Position numbers and translations under genes: made by a program. The notes beneath the pieces were generated by a model. It saw nothing but the letters and a program-made list of their open reading frames with translations, made no database searches and was not told where the DNA came from. A stretch of DNA of 64,000 nt from an uncultured SAR86 cluster bacterium. GTDB taxonomy: Bacteria; Pseudomonadota; Gammaproteobacteria; Magnimaribacterales; D2472. Within the stretch, counting starts at the first letter, position 1. Every line of letters starts with the position of its first letter. The stretch covers positions 146,506-210,505 of the forward strand of contig CACKPV010000002.1 of NCBI GenBank assembly GCA_902602185.1. The letters are read 5' to 3'. Of the stretch, positions 50,633 to 59,856 are shown piece by piece.

Positions 50633-51724
50633 ATGCAAACTTCAAATAAATTATATAAATTTAAAGAGGAGCTTCCTCTGACCTCTGGACAAACTCTAGA
50701 TGGGTTTGAGTTGATGGTTGAGTGTTACGGAAATTTAAATCAAGAAAAAAATAATGCCATTCTTCTAAATCATGCTTTTTCTGGAAGTCACCATGCAGCT
50801 GGTAAACATAACGGTACTTTGGGTTGGTGGGATGATTTTGTTGGCCCTAATAAAATTTTAGATACAAATAAGTTTTTTATAGTTTCTGCTAATAATATTG
50901 GAAGCTGTTTTGGGTCCTCAGGTCCGATAAGTCTTGATAAAAATGGTAAAAGATATAATGCCGACTTCCCAGAAATCTCTGTGAAAGATTGGGTACAGGC
51001 TCAAAAACTCCTTGCTGATAAATTAAAAATCCAAACTTGGAAGCTAGTTGTTGGAGGAAGTTTAGGAGGCATGCAATCTTTGCAGTGGGCAATTGACTTT
51101 CCAGACATGGTAGAAAAAGTTGCCATTATAGCTGCTGCTGCCACAGTAGACTCCCAGAATATTGCTCTCAATGAGGTTGAGAGAGAAGTCATACGAAAAG
51201 ACTCTTATTTTTATAATGGTAATTATTATGAACACGGAAAAGTGCCAACAAAAGGCTTAAAGGCTGCTCGCATGTTAGGGCACATCACATATTTATCTGC
51301 TCAGAACATGGAACAACGTTTTGGCAGGAAGCTACAAGACCAACAAACCAAACTTGATGACACTATAAATTTTGAAGTTGAAAATTATTTGCAATATCAA
51401 GGTGGTAAATTTGCCGATGTATTCGATGCAAATTCATATATTTTACTAACCAAAGTTATGGATGGATTTGATCCCTCAGCTGAGTATGATAATAACCTTG
51501 TTAAAACATTCAAAAATATTTCTGCCGAAATGCTAATTATTAGTTTTGCTTCTGATTGGATGTTTCCACCTGCAAGAGGCAAGGAGATGCTCAAGGCTGC
51601 TATCAAAGCAAATAAAAAATGTTCTTTTGTAGAATTTGAGGGAGCATATGGTCATGATAGTTTTTTATATGCAGAAGATAATTATCCAGATACTATTAGC
51701 ACCTTTCTTGAGGGAAAGTTGTGA
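50633..51724 (+). CDS. metX: Homoserine O-acyltransferase (MetX)
   Basis: MetX acylates homoserine (with acetyl- or succinyl-CoA) for methionine synthesis. The 363-residue alpha/beta-hydrolase has the nucleophile elbow in VVGGSLGGMQSLQWA (about residue 145). The start has GFELMVECYGNLNQ, and the C-terminal EGAYGHDSFLYAED carries the His of the triad. MetX genes found with metW, as here, often encode O-succinyltransferases, so the acyl donor is open. It overlaps metW by 4 bases (GTGA). Confidence 0.94.
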   Translation: MQTSNKLYKFKEELPLTSGQTLDGFELMVECYGNLNQEKNNAILLNHAFSGSHHAAGKHNGTLGWWDDFVGPNKILDTNKFFIVSANNIGSCFGSSGPISLDKNGKRYNADFPEISVKDWVQAQKLLADKLKIQTWKLVVGGSLGGMQSLQWAIDFPDMVEKVAIIAAAATVDSQNIALNEVEREVIRKDSYFYNGNYYEHGKVPTKGLKAARMLGHITYLSAQNMEQRFGRKLQDQQTKLDDTINFEVENYLQYQGGKFADVFDANSYILLTKVMDGFDPSAEYDNNLVKTFKNISAEMLIISFASDWMFPPARGKEMLKAAIKANKKCSFVEFEGAYGHDSFLYAEDNYPDTISTFLEGKL

Positions 51725-52308
51725 TACTTGAAGCACTTATTCAGAATTGGGTGCCGCAGTATGCAAAAGTGATTGATTTGGGATGTGGCGATGGAACCTT
51801 GTTAGAATCATTGCATCAACTTAAAAGTATTAATCCCTATGGAGTAGAGATCGATCAAAAAAAGATTCTGTCGTGCTTATCAAAAAACATACCTGTCATT
51901 CAAGCAGATATTGATGAGAGTATAAGAGATTTTGAAGGGTTAGATTTTGATATAGCAATTCTTGCTAGCTCGATTCAATGCTTGCGACATCCTGACAAGG
52001 CACTCAGCAATATCCTGTCAATAGCAAAAAAGTGTATAGTCACTGTGCCTAATTTTGCGCACTGGCAATGTCGACTACAACTGTCCCAAGGAAAAATGCC
52101 TGTGACTAAAGATCTCCCAGCACCGTGGTATGCAACAGATAATATTCATCTTTGTACAATTAAAGACTTCGAAATGCTTTGTATAAAATTGGGTCTTCAA
52201 ATAGACCAAAAAAAATATTTAGGAACAGCTTCTTCTGAAACTTTTTTATCTACTAGATTCCCAAATCTTTTTGCATCGCTTGGAGTATATCTAATTGGTT
52301 CAAAATAA
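51721..52308 (+). CDS. metW: Methionine biosynthesis protein MetW
   Basis: MetW is a methyltransferase-like protein that works with MetX; it is required for homoserine acylation in several bacteria. The 195 residues include an AdoMet-like motif VIDLGCGDGTLLESLHQL and the family segment ILASSIQCLRHPDKALSNIL, then NFAHWQCRLQLSQGKMP. It starts with GTG overlapping the metX stop and is followed directly by rdgB. Confidence 0.95.
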   Translation: MILEALIQNWVPQYAKVIDLGCGDGTLLESLHQLKSINPYGVEIDQKKILSCLSKNIPVIQADIDESIRDFEGLDFDIAILASSIQCLRHPDKALSNILSIAKKCIVTVPNFAHWQCRLQLSQGKMPVTKDLPAPWYATDNIHLCTIKDFEMLCIKLGLQIDQKKYLGTASSETFLSTRFPNLFASLGVYLIGSK

Positions 52309-52896
52309 ATGAAAATCTTAATTGCATCTTCAAATTCGGGAAAAATTGACGAGTTTAAATCTATTCTTAAAGATTTTGAGGTAATCCCTCAGAAACATTT
52401 AAATATTGAAGATGTCGAGGAAACTGGCACAACTTTCAGTGAGAACGCACTTTTGAAAGCAAATAATGGCTTTCTCAATTCAGGTTTGCCTAGTATTGGA
52501 GACGATTCTGGTCTGATAGTACCTCTGCTCAATGGTGATCCTGGTTTATATTCAGCTCGATATGCAGGTGAGCATGCTACGGATCAAGATAATAGAGACA
52601 AACTCTCCCAAGAATTAAAAAAATTGAATGTACAACAAACCCCTGCCTCATTTATTTGTGTGATTGCTGTTGTTAATGATCAAGATTTATCTAAATCATT
52701 GATTTGTGAAGGAAGGGTTGATGGCAGTATTACTGTTGAGTCCAGTGGTCATGGTGGCTTTGGATATGATCCTATGTTTATCCCTCAAAATTTTAAGCAA
52801 ACTTTTGCAGAAATTGATTCTGCTTTAAAGCATAAAATCAGTCATCGAGGACAAGCTCTTGCAGTCTTGCAAGAAAATTTAAGCAAAATTATCTAA
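52309..52896 (+). CDS. rdgB: XTP/dITP diphosphatase (RdgB/HAM1)
   Basis: It hydrolyses non-canonical purine triphosphates (dITP, XTP) to keep them out of DNA. The N-terminal SSNSGKIDEFKSIL has the S-x-N-x-G-K nucleotide motif. PSIGDDSGLIVPLLNGDPGL contains the catalytic acidic residues, and SGHGGFGYDPMFIPQNF and HRGQALAVL close the family pattern. It starts right after metW and overlaps the 3' end of convergent trmB by 8 bases. Confidence 0.96.
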   Translation: MKILIASSNSGKIDEFKSILKDFEVIPQKHLNIEDVEETGTTFSENALLKANNGFLNSGLPSIGDDSGLIVPLLNGDPGLYSARYAGEHATDQDNRDKLSQELKKLNVQQTPASFICVIAVVNDQDLSKSLICEGRVDGSITVESSGHGGFGYDPMFIPQNFKQTFAEIDSALKHKISHRGQALAVLQENLSKII

Positions 52897-53539
52897 TCTT
52901 TTGAACTTCAAAAAAATGTAGACGACGTCCCTCAGTAACAGCCCGCTTTTGAAATTTTGATAGGTCTCGAGAAGGAATGCTGGATATCAATCTTGAGTCA
53001 AAATTATGATTTTTTGATTTAAGGGATCCACTGATGTCATCAGCATAATTGTCCCAATCAGTTGAAATAAACAATCTTGATTCTGCTGTCATCCTTTTGT
53101 TGAGCATATCAAAAAAATTATTTTGAAGCAGTCTGCGTTTATGATGTCGATCTTTTGGCCAGGGATCAGGACAAATAATAAAAATTTCATGAAAAGTAAT
53201 AGGGTGTGAGTCATCCAATAATTCTCTGATATCTTTATTGAAGATCAGTATATTTTGAGAATTTGACTCTATGATTTTTCCTAATAAATTACCAATCCCT
53301 GCGTCATAGACTTCTGCTGCTATAAATAGTGTTTGTGGTTGTGATTGCGTAAATTTAAAGAAATCCTCACCGTTGCCGAAACCAATTTCAAGTGAAATAT
53401 GCTCAAACTTTGCAGCCGCAGTTTGAATGTCTTGGCAGGAATGAATTAAGAACTTATCTAAATGAAGCAAATATTTTTTTTGCGCATTGGTAATTCGCCC
53501 TTTTCTTCTAGCAAAACTTGGTAAAAATTTGTATCGCAA
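52889..53539 (-). CDS. trmB: tRNA (guanine-N7-)-methyltransferase
   Basis: TrmB adds m7G at tRNA position 46. The 216-residue protein has the AdoMet motif LEIGFGNGEDFFKFTQ, then FIICPDPWPKDRHHKRRLLQ, the family PDPWPKxRHxKRR signature. It must start at the TTG at 53539 (LRYKFLPSFARRKGR...), since an in-frame stop lies two codons upstream. It follows thiG by 3 bases, so it ends the leftward rpoH-thiS-thiG-trmB transcript. Confidence 0.94.
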   Translation of the reverse strand: MRYKFLPSFARRKGRITNAQKKYLLHLDKFLIHSCQDIQTAAAKFEHISLEIGFGNGEDFFKFTQSQPQTLFIAAEVYDAGIGNLLGKIIESNSQNILIFNKDIRELLDDSHPITFHEIFIICPDPWPKDRHHKRRLLQNNFFDMLNKRMTAESRLFISTDWDNYADDISGSLKSKNHNFDSRLISSIPSRDLSKFQKRAVTEGRRLHFFEVQKIR

Positions 53540-53542
53540 GGG

Positions 53543-54316
53543 TCAATCAATAGTGCCGTCACCAGGTGATGACTTTGATGCATATAATCGCTTTGACATT
53601 CTTCCTGCAAGAAATGCTTCTCTTCCTGATTCAATGGCTTTACGCATAGCAGAAGCCATTAAAACTGGTTTTTTAGCCTCAGCAATAGCAGTATTCATCA
53701 ATACACCATCGCATCCTAACTCCATTGCAATAGCAGCATCTGATGCTGTTCCAACTCCAGCATCAACAATGATTGGTTTAGTCGCATTTTCAAGAATTAT
53801 TTGAATATTATATGGATTTGTAATACCCAATCCTGAACCAATTGGGGATGCTAATGGCATGATAGAAACACAACCCAAATCATCTAATTCCTGACACGCA
53901 ATGGGATCATCAGTACAATAAACCATTACTTGAAAGCCATCCTCAATTAGAATCTTTGCTGCCTCAATAGTCTGGCTCATGTTAGGAAATAAAGTTTTTT
54001 CATCGCCGAGAACCTCGAGTTTGACCAAATCATGGCCGTCTAATAGCTCACGTGCTAACTGGCAAGTTCTGACTGCATCAGTGATGGTATAACATCCTGC
54101 AGTATTGGGGAGAATGGTAGTTGTGTTGGGATTTATGAATTCTAACAAATTTGGACCTTGCTCTTGACCGATATTGGTCCTGCGAATAGCAACTGTGACT
54201 ATTTCTGCTCCTGATGCCTCAACGGCTTCTTGGGTCTCTGTAAAATCTTTATACTTTCCAGTACCTACTAATAATCGAGAATTAAAAGTTCTAGAACCAA
54301 TGGTTAGAGTATCCAT
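53543..54316 (-). CDS. thiG: Thiazole synthase
   Basis: ThiG forms the thiazole phosphate of thiamine from deoxyxylulose phosphate, an imine and ThiS-thiocarboxylate. The TIM-barrel protein has 257 residues. The catalytic lysine is in [29 protein letters not shown] at the start and [19 protein letters not shown] near the phosphate site are family marks. It begins on the last base of thiS, so the genes are coupled. Confidence 0.96.
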   Translation of the reverse strand: MDTLTIGSRTFNSRLLVGTGKYKDFTETQEAVEASGAEIVTVAIRRTNIGQEQGPNLLEFINPNTTTILPNTAGCYTITDAVRTCQLARELLDGHDLVKLEVLGDEKTLFPNMSQTIEAAKILIEDGFQVMVYCTDDPIACQELDDLGCVSIMPLASPIGSGLGITNPYNIQIILENATKPIIVDAGVGTASDAAIAMELGCDGVLMNTAIAEAKKPVLMASAMRKAIESGREAFLAGRMSKRLYASKSSPGDGTID

Positions 54317-54528
54317 TATCCTCCTCCTACAGCAATCACAATCTCTACTACATCATTGTTGGTAAGAGTATAATCGGCAATTGCTGATTTCGGAATAATT
54401 TCTTGATTGACCTCAACTGCATATCTTGCATTGGTTAGATTCAAGCTATCAACTAGATCGGACAAGGATGAAGATTTTAATGTAAGTGAGGAGCCGTTTA
54501 GTACTATCTGCAACCGTTGGGCGGTCAC
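54316..54528 (-). CDS. thiS: Sulfur carrier protein ThiS
   Basis: A ubiquitin-fold sulfur carrier for thiazole synthesis. The 70-residue protein ends in IVIAVGGG, with the GG that becomes the C-terminal thiocarboxylate. It has the family strands [16 protein letters not shown] and [13 protein letters not shown]. It overlaps the end of rpoH by 4 bases and the start of thiG by 1 base. Activation by ThiF/MoeB-type protein would come from elsewhere. Confidence 0.93.
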   Translation of the reverse strand: MTAQRLQIVLNGSSLTLKSSSLSDLVDSLNLTNARYAVEVNQEIIPKSAIADYTLTNNDVVEIVIAVGGG

Positions 54529-55388
54529 AATCTGCCTGACATAGAACCCTTAAGTTTTTTTAGAGCTCCATTTTCGATTTGTCGAATTCTTTCTGCAGAT
54601 ACTTGATATTCATCTGCTAATTCGTGCAAAGTAACTTTAGTATCTGCTAAGTATCTTCGCAAAATAATGTCCTTACTTCTGTCATCTAAAGATTTGAGGG
54701 CATCTAACAATTCATCATTATGAAATTCCATTGTTTGCTCGGCTTCAACGAGGTCCGCTGGATTAGCAGCACTGTCCTCAAGATATTGTGATGGTGACAT
54801 AATTTGGTCGTCAGAATCACTGGTATCACTTGGAGCATCAAATGGTGTGTCGTTAGCAGAGAGACGTTTTTCCATATGTAAAACATCTTTTACTTCTACA
54901 TTTAAGTCTTTGGCAATATTCTCGGCTTCCTCTTTTGTCAACCATTCAAGAGTTTTCTTTTTACTGCGCAAATTGAAAAATAGTTTACGTTGAGCTTTAG
55001 TTGTAGCAATCTTAACAAGTCTCCAATTTTTAAGAATATACTCATGAATTTCTGCTTTAATCCAATGCACAGCAAATGATACGAGTTTCACACCTCGATT
55101 GGGATCAAATTTATTCACGGCTTTCATCAGCCCAACATTGCCCTCTTGGATAATATCACCAACCGGCAAACCGTAACCAGAGTAAGATCTGGCAATATGG
55201 ACAACAAACCGTAAATGATGAATAACCAATTGGCGCGCAGCATCAAGGTCATCTTTTTCATATAATTTAAATGCAAGCTCTTTTTCCTGTTCCGGAGTCA
55301 ATATCGGAATAGAATGAACACAAGCCAGATAAGATTCTATATCTTTACCTGGTGTGGTCAGTTCAATTTTCTGTAAATCAGTACCCAT
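54525..55388 (-). CDS. rpoH: RNA polymerase sigma-32 (heat-shock) factor
   Basis: Sigma-32 directs heat-shock gene transcription. The 287-residue protein has region 2 (LRFVVHIARSYSGYGLPVGD, then IIQEGNVGLMKAVNKFDPNR), the sigma-32 RpoH box (QRKLFFNLRSKKK) and region 4 (LHELADEYQVSAERIRQIEN). It lies upstream of thiS and thiG, not beside ftsYEX as in enterobacteria. A perfect palindrome (55414-55430) lies 26 bases upstream. Confidence 0.95.
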   Translation of the reverse strand: MGTDLQKIELTTPGKDIESYLACVHSIPILTPEQEKELAFKLYEKDDLDAARQLVIHHLRFVVHIARSYSGYGLPVGDIIQEGNVGLMKAVNKFDPNRGVKLVSFAVHWIKAEIHEYILKNWRLVKIATTKAQRKLFFNLRSKKKTLEWLTKEEAENIAKDLNVEVKDVLHMEKRLSANDTPFDAPSDTSDSDDQIMSPSQYLEDSAANPADLVEAEQTMEFHNDELLDALKSLDDRSKDIILRRYLADTKVTLHELADEYQVSAERIRQIENGALKKLKGSMSGRL

Positions 55389-55413
55389 TATATTTTTTAC
55401 TTATAATATATTA

Positions 55414-55430
55414 TACATAATAATTATGTA
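55414..55430. promoter_or_regulatory. Palindrome between cysQ and rpoH
   Basis: The 17-base sequence TACATAATAATTATGTA is a perfect palindrome around a central A. It sits in the 51-base gap between the cysQ stop and the rpoH start, with AT-rich DNA and a TATAAT-like run beside it. It could be an operator for rpoH or a weak transcription terminator of cysQ. Confidence 0.3.
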
Positions 55431-55439
55431 GACCCTAAA

Positions 55440-56228
55440 TTATAGCAATTTTTTTGCAAATTCTTCCACTATTGGACCAAATTCTTTGTAAATTAGTTCA
55501 TTTTTGAAAGCCACAAAGGGGGGATTAAGGATGTTTTCTTTGGCATAAGTCAGTGATTTTTGATTTTCTAAACTAAAAGTTAGCCCTCCATATTGATTTA
55601 ATACAGCATGTGGGGCTGCAATGTCCCATTCTGAGGTAGGCCCGAAACGTGGATACAAATCTGCATCATCATCACACAATGCAGTAAATTTTAGTGAACT
55701 CCCTTTTTGCACTAAATCAAATGGGATATTTTTCTTTTCTAGATGATTTAAAAAACTAAGATCTTCCTCTTTTTGATGATTTTTTGACATCACAATCCTC
55801 AATTTGTCTTGTAATGTAAATGTTAAATTCGGTTTTTCATCGCAACTAGTCCAAACTTTTTCTAGGACTGGACTTTGGACCAATCCAAATATAGGTTCCC
55901 CCATTTTGATTAAGGCAATGTTAATTGCAAAATTTCCATCTTTATTAACAAAACCTTTTGTGCCGTCCAATGGGTCTATAAGCCAGTATTGCGATGCATA
56001 GGTATCTGCAGCATTAAAGGTTTCTTCTGAAACAACAGGAATAGTGGGAGTGAGAAGTTTTAAGCCTTCAATAATAATTTTATTGGAAGCAAGATCTGCC
56101 TGCGTAATTGGTGAACCATCTTTTTTTTCTTCACTAATAAATTCTTGTGAATACACTTCCATGATCGCATTGGCGGCTTCGAAAGATAACTCCTTAAGGG
56201 ATTTCAGCAAGTCTGAGCTAATTTCCAT
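55440..56228 (-). CDS. cysQ: 3'(2'),5'-bisphosphate nucleotidase (CysQ)
   Basis: CysQ removes the 3'-phosphate of PAP from sulfate assimilation. The 262-residue inositol-phosphatase-family protein has the metal-binding PVVSEETF, WLIDPLDGTKGFVNKDGNF and SEWDIAAPHAVLNQYGG motifs, with DGSPITQADLASN near the beginning. It is upstream of rpoH on the same strand, with 51 bases between them. Confidence 0.9.
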   Translation of the reverse strand: MEISSDLLKSLKELSFEAANAIMEVYSQEFISEEKKDGSPITQADLASNKIIIEGLKLLTPTIPVVSEETFNAADTYASQYWLIDPLDGTKGFVNKDGNFAINIALIKMGEPIFGLVQSPVLEKVWTSCDEKPNLTFTLQDKLRIVMSKNHQKEEDLSFLNHLEKKNIPFDLVQKGSSLKFTALCDDDADLYPRFGPTSEWDIAAPHAVLNQYGGLTFSLENQKSLTYAKENILNPPFVAFKNELIYKEFGPIVEEFAKKLL

Positions 56229-56286
56229 GAGCTTATTATAGTCAATTAGTTTTATTTAGGGCGGCAATTCCTTATAATTTTCAGTC

Positions 56287-56445
56287 ATGAGCAAACAACT
56301 AACTGATAATCTAGAATTTGTTTTGAAAAAATTAAAAATTCTTAGCAAAGATAGAAAAGTAGTGCTATCACACTACGAAACTTTTGAGTTGGTTGAAGAA
56401 TTGCGAGAAAAAATAAAAGAATCTTTGGAAATAGTAAAAAAATGA
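56287..56445 (+). CDS. 52-residue small protein coupled to a crotonase gene
   Basis: The frame encodes MSKQLTDNLEFVLKKLKILS and continues for 52 residues in a charged helical style (ELVEELREKIKESLEIVKK at the end), predicted to form helices. The ATG is 9 bases after a TATAAT (56273-56278), so the message is probably leaderless or nearly so. Its TGA overlaps the ATG of the crotonase gene (ATGA). Function is unknown; the coupling argues that it is a real gene. Confidence 0.6.
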   Translation: MSKQLTDNLEFVLKKLKILSKDRKVVLSHYETFELVEELREKIKESLEIVKK

Positions 56446-57302
56446 GTAAATATACCTGCTTTGACCTTTCGGTAACAAATCATATAGCCCAAGTAACTTT
56501 ATCTCGTGGAGATGAGTTGAATACAATGAATAGAAGTTTTTGGAAGGAGCTGTCTCATATCATGGATGAGATCAATCGTAACTCTGAAGTTCGGGTTGTC
56601 ATCATGTCATCGACAGGTAAACATTTTTGTGCGGGCATGGATTTAGATGCGTTTTCTCATGGTGTCGATAATATTCCAAATGATAAAAAACCTGATGCTG
56701 CGCGAGTTGGCGAAGCTATTTATCGGTCAGCTAAAGAACTCCAAGGATATATCAGCTCTATGGAAAAAATAAGAGTACCAGTTATTGTTGCAATTCAGGG
56801 CGGATGTATTGGAGGTGCGGTAGACATGGTAACTGCCTGTGATATTCGCCTAGCGACAGCAAAGGCATTTTTTTGTATTCAGGAAATCAATATCGGTATG
56901 GCAGCTGATGTGGGAACTTTGCAGCGCCTACCCCGTTTAATACCTGATTCAAAAATGCGTGAACTTGCCTACACAGGAAGACGCATGTATGCCGATGAGG
57001 CTAAATCTTCTGGTCTGGTAAGTGATACTTACGATTCGCAAGAAGATATGCTTGCAGCTGCCAAAGAGCTTGCGGAACAGATTGCCTCAAAATCACCTAT
57101 TGCTATTCATGGGCTAAAAGCTGTCATGAATTATTCTCGCGATCATACTATTGAAGATAGTCTTGAATATAATGCTCTATGGAGTGGAGCAATGCTGAGT
57201 CAAGAGGATATGACTGAAGCCATCAGCGCATTTCTTGAAAAACGTGAGGCAACTTTCAAAAAGTTGGCTGATGTTAAAGATTTTGACGAGACCGGAAGTT
57301 AA
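56442..57302 (+). CDS. Enoyl-CoA hydratase/isomerase family protein (dienoyl-CoA isomerase-like)
   Basis: A 286-residue crotonase-fold protein. The oxyanion-hole segments are KHFCAGMDLDAFSHG and GGCIGGAVDMVTACDIRLAT. The following acid-rich helix (FFCIQEINIGMAADVGTLQR) has the Glu and Asp found in delta(3,5)-delta(2,4)-dienoyl-CoA isomerases, which move double bonds in polyunsaturated acyl-CoA. It probably serves fatty-acid beta-oxidation. Its stop overlaps the convergent yaaA gene by 4 bases. Confidence 0.85.
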   Translation: MSKYTCFDLSVTNHIAQVTLSRGDELNTMNRSFWKELSHIMDEINRNSEVRVVIMSSTGKHFCAGMDLDAFSHGVDNIPNDKKPDAARVGEAIYRSAKELQGYISSMEKIRVPVIVAIQGGCIGGAVDMVTACDIRLATAKAFFCIQEINIGMAADVGTLQRLPRLIPDSKMRELAYTGRRMYADEAKSSGLVSDTYDSQEDMLAAAKELAEQIASKSPIAIHGLKAVMNYSRDHTIEDSLEYNALWSGAMLSQEDMTEAISAFLEKREATFKKLADVKDFDETGS

Positions 57303-58054
57303 TGTTTTCTTAAAAAAACTGGTTGAGAACTAGTTGAGTCTTGTTTACTGAATTTATATCCCTCTAAATTAAAAGCAGATAGATCAGCCGGATCTTTGAT
57401 ACGATTTTGCACAATAAACCTTGCCATTAATCCCCTAGCTTTTTTGGCATAAAAACTTATAATTTTATAAGTACCTTTAGTATTGTCTTTGAACACTGGT
57501 GAAATCACATTCGCATCCTCAGCAATATTTCCAAGCACTTTGTAATACTCATTTGAAGCAAGATTTATAAGAGTATTCGAATCGCTTAAGACTGAATCCC
57601 TTACCGTATCACCCCAAAATTCATATAAATTTTTGGAGCCATTAATTTGTAATTTAGTCCCCATTTCTAATCGATACGGCTTCATAACATCTAAAGGTTT
57701 AAGGGCTCCATACAAGCCGGAAAGTATTCGTAGATGCTTCTGTGCAAATGTCATGTCTTGTTTATTAAAGTCTTCTGCCTGTAAGCCCTGATACACATCT
57801 CCTTTAAAGACAAGCAAAGCTGGTTTTGCTGTATTAGATAATTTTTTTGAAGCATTCCAAGATTGATAACGGTCAAAATTAAGTGATGCCAACTTATCAC
57901 TCAAACCCATTAAAGAGGCTATCTCACTGGGTTCTTTGGCTTTCAATGTTTTAACTAATTGACTCGATTTTGGCAAAAAACTTGGGACAGTATGCTTGTC
58001 AGTGTAATTCACACTATAATCAAGGGTCTTAGCAGGTGATAATACGGTAATCAT
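57299..58054 (-). CDS. yaaA: Peroxide stress protein YaaA
   Basis: YaaA lowers free iron and protects against peroxide; it is a DNA-binding protein with a new fold. It begins ITVLSPAKTLDYSVNYTD and has LRILSGLYGALKPLDVMKPY and FYAKKARGLMARFIVQNRI, the family signatures. I start it at the ATG at 58054, giving 251 residues; an in-frame frame to 58090 would enter the divergent dctQ gene. It is a single gene between the crotonase and TRAP genes. Confidence 0.92.
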   Translation of the reverse strand: MITVLSPAKTLDYSVNYTDKHTVPSFLPKSSQLVKTLKAKEPSEIASLMGLSDKLASLNFDRYQSWNASKKLSNTAKPALLVFKGDVYQGLQAEDFNKQDMTFAQKHLRILSGLYGALKPLDVMKPYRLEMGTKLQINGSKNLYEFWGDTVRDSVLSDSNTLINLASNEYYKVLGNIAEDANVISPVFKDNTKGTYKIISFYAKKARGLMARFIVQNRIKDPADLSAFNLEGYKFSKQDSTSSQPVFLRKH

Positions 58055-58081
58055 GAAGAGTATTTTAGAAAAGAACAAAAG

Positions 58082-58534
58082 ATGAATCAATTGATCGGTA
58101 AACTTTTTTCCTATTTATTACCAATAATTGTGTTTTTAGTAGTTATTGTCGTCTTTTCTCGGTATTTTTTAGGGATAGGTCGAGCTGACTTACAAGAAGT
58201 TGTTTTGTATTTACATGCCATAGTCTTTTTGGGGTGTGCAGGTTGGGCACTGACCGAAGATGAGCATGTGAGGGTCGATATTCTTTATAAGAATAGTTCA
58301 AATAAGTATCAAAAATGGGTAAATATATTTGGTCTGATTTGTTTTGTGATTCCTGTAGTTGTGATTATTGGTTGGTATTCTATCGATTTTGTTGCTATGT
58401 CATGGACATTGAAGGAAGCATCAACTGAACCTGGTGGCTTACCAACAGTTTATTTACATAAGACTCTTATTATTTTATTTCCAATTGTTTTAACTCTCGC
58501 TACTTTGTCTCAACTGTTCAAATTATGGAAATAA
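58082..58534 (+). CDS. dctQ: TRAP transporter small permease (DctQ)
   Basis: The 150-residue protein has four hydrophobic helices and the family segment VVLYLHAIVFLGCAGWALTE followed by DEHVRVDILY. It pairs with DctM in a tripartite ATP-independent periplasmic importer. It overlaps dctM by 10 bases. The solute-binding protein for this pair is not adjacent; a dctP-type gene lies at the right edge of the window. Confidence 0.88.
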   Translation: MNQLIGKLFSYLLPIIVFLVVIVVFSRYFLGIGRADLQEVVLYLHAIVFLGCAGWALTEDEHVRVDILYKNSSNKYQKWVNIFGLICFVIPVVVIIGWYSIDFVAMSWTLKEASTEPGGLPTVYLHKTLIILFPIVLTLATLSQLFKLWK

Positions 58535-59856
58535 TTGCACTGCTGCTTATTATTTGTGTATGTGGAGCACTGCTCTTGGGATACCCCGTAGCATTTACCC
58601 TAGCAGGTACTTCTATTTTGTTTGCAGGTATGGGAATTTTATTAGGATTTTTTGAGGTGAACTTACTCAGAACCATTCCTATAAGAATTTTTGGGATCAT
58701 GAACAATCAGACTTTGCTAGCCGTACCTTTATTTGTGTTTATGGGAGTGGTACTAGAAAAATCGGGGATTGCTGCACAAATGCTTACTGATATGGCCAAA
58801 GCCTTTCGTAATATCAAAGGTGGTTTGAGTATTTCCATTATTATTGTAGGAGCATTGCTAGCTGCAAGCACTGGTATAGTTGGTGCAACTGTAGTGACCA
58901 TGGGATTAATGTCTTTACCTGCACTTATCCAAGAAGGTTATAACAAAAAATTTTCATCGGGTTTAGTGGCTGCAACCGGGACCTTGGGGCAAATTATCCC
59001 CCCTTCCATTGCCTTAGTACTATTGGGAGATGTCATGTCAAACGCCTATCAAAGAGCTCAAAATGATTTAGGTATTTTTGCTGTCGAAACTGTATCTGTT
59101 GGTGATCTCTTTGTGGGTGCAATCGTTCCTGGCTTGTTAATCTGTCTATTTTTTTTAATCTATTCTATCTACTTTAATCGTAATCTTCCGGCAAACTCTG
59201 ATATAGATACTAATCTGACACTTCAGCCCATTTTACGATCATTGGTACCCCCAATGTTATTAATCTTTCTTGTTCTAGGTTCAATCATTGCAGGTATTGC
59301 GACTCCCACAGAAGCTGCTGCTATTGGAGCAATGGGAGCCATCGGCATAGCTCTCTTTCTCAAAAAATTGAGTATAAATTTAATCAAAGAAGTTAGTCAA
59401 CGAACGGCTCTGATCACGACAATGATTTTTGCTATTCTCATCGGGGCCTCGATTTTTTCACTAATCTTTAGAGGTGTTGGTGGTGATGCTTTAGTTGATG
59501 TTATTTTTGAGTTAGTGCCTGGGGGTAAATATTCTGCATTACTATTTGTCATGCTGATGATCTTTCTTCTTGGTTTTATTCTGGATTTTATTGAAATTTG
59601 TTATGTCTTTATCCCCCTGCTTGCACCACCTTTATTAATGATGGGATTTGATCCAGTTTGGTTAGCCGTGCTCCTGGCTATCAACTTACAGACTTCTTTC
59701 TTGACTCCACCATTTGGATTTTCACTTTTTTATTTGAGAGGAGTAGCTGATGCATCTATTAAAACGCAGTACATATATCAAGGAGTGGTTCCATTTATTC
59801 TTATGCAAATTGCAGTCTTACTGCTGGTGATTCTATTTCCGGTATTAGTGTTATGA
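58525..59856 (+). CDS. dctM: TRAP transporter large permease (DctM)
   Basis: The 443-residue integral membrane protein with about 12 helices is the main transport subunit. Family marks are TGIVGATVVTMGLMSLPAL, AATGTLGQIIPPSIALVLLG and IATPTEAAAIGAMGAIG. TRAP systems take up organic acids such as C4-dicarboxylates, sialic acid or keto acids; which one is not clear. It overlaps the PNGase-like lipoprotein gene by 4 bases (ATGA). Confidence 0.94.
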   Translation: MEIIALLLIICVCGALLLGYPVAFTLAGTSILFAGMGILLGFFEVNLLRTIPIRIFGIMNNQTLLAVPLFVFMGVVLEKSGIAAQMLTDMAKAFRNIKGGLSISIIIVGALLAASTGIVGATVVTMGLMSLPALIQEGYNKKFSSGLVAATGTLGQIIPPSIALVLLGDVMSNAYQRAQNDLGIFAVETVSVGDLFVGAIVPGLLICLFFLIYSIYFNRNLPANSDIDTNLTLQPILRSLVPPMLLIFLVLGSIIAGIATPTEAAAIGAMGAIGIALFLKKLSINLIKEVSQRTALITTMIFAILIGASIFSLIFRGVGGDALVDVIFELVPGGKYSALLFVMLMIFLLGFILDFIEICYVFIPLLAPPLLMMGFDPVWLAVLLAINLQTSFLTPPFGFSLFYLRGVADASIKTQYIYQGVVPFILMQIAVLLLVILFPVLVL

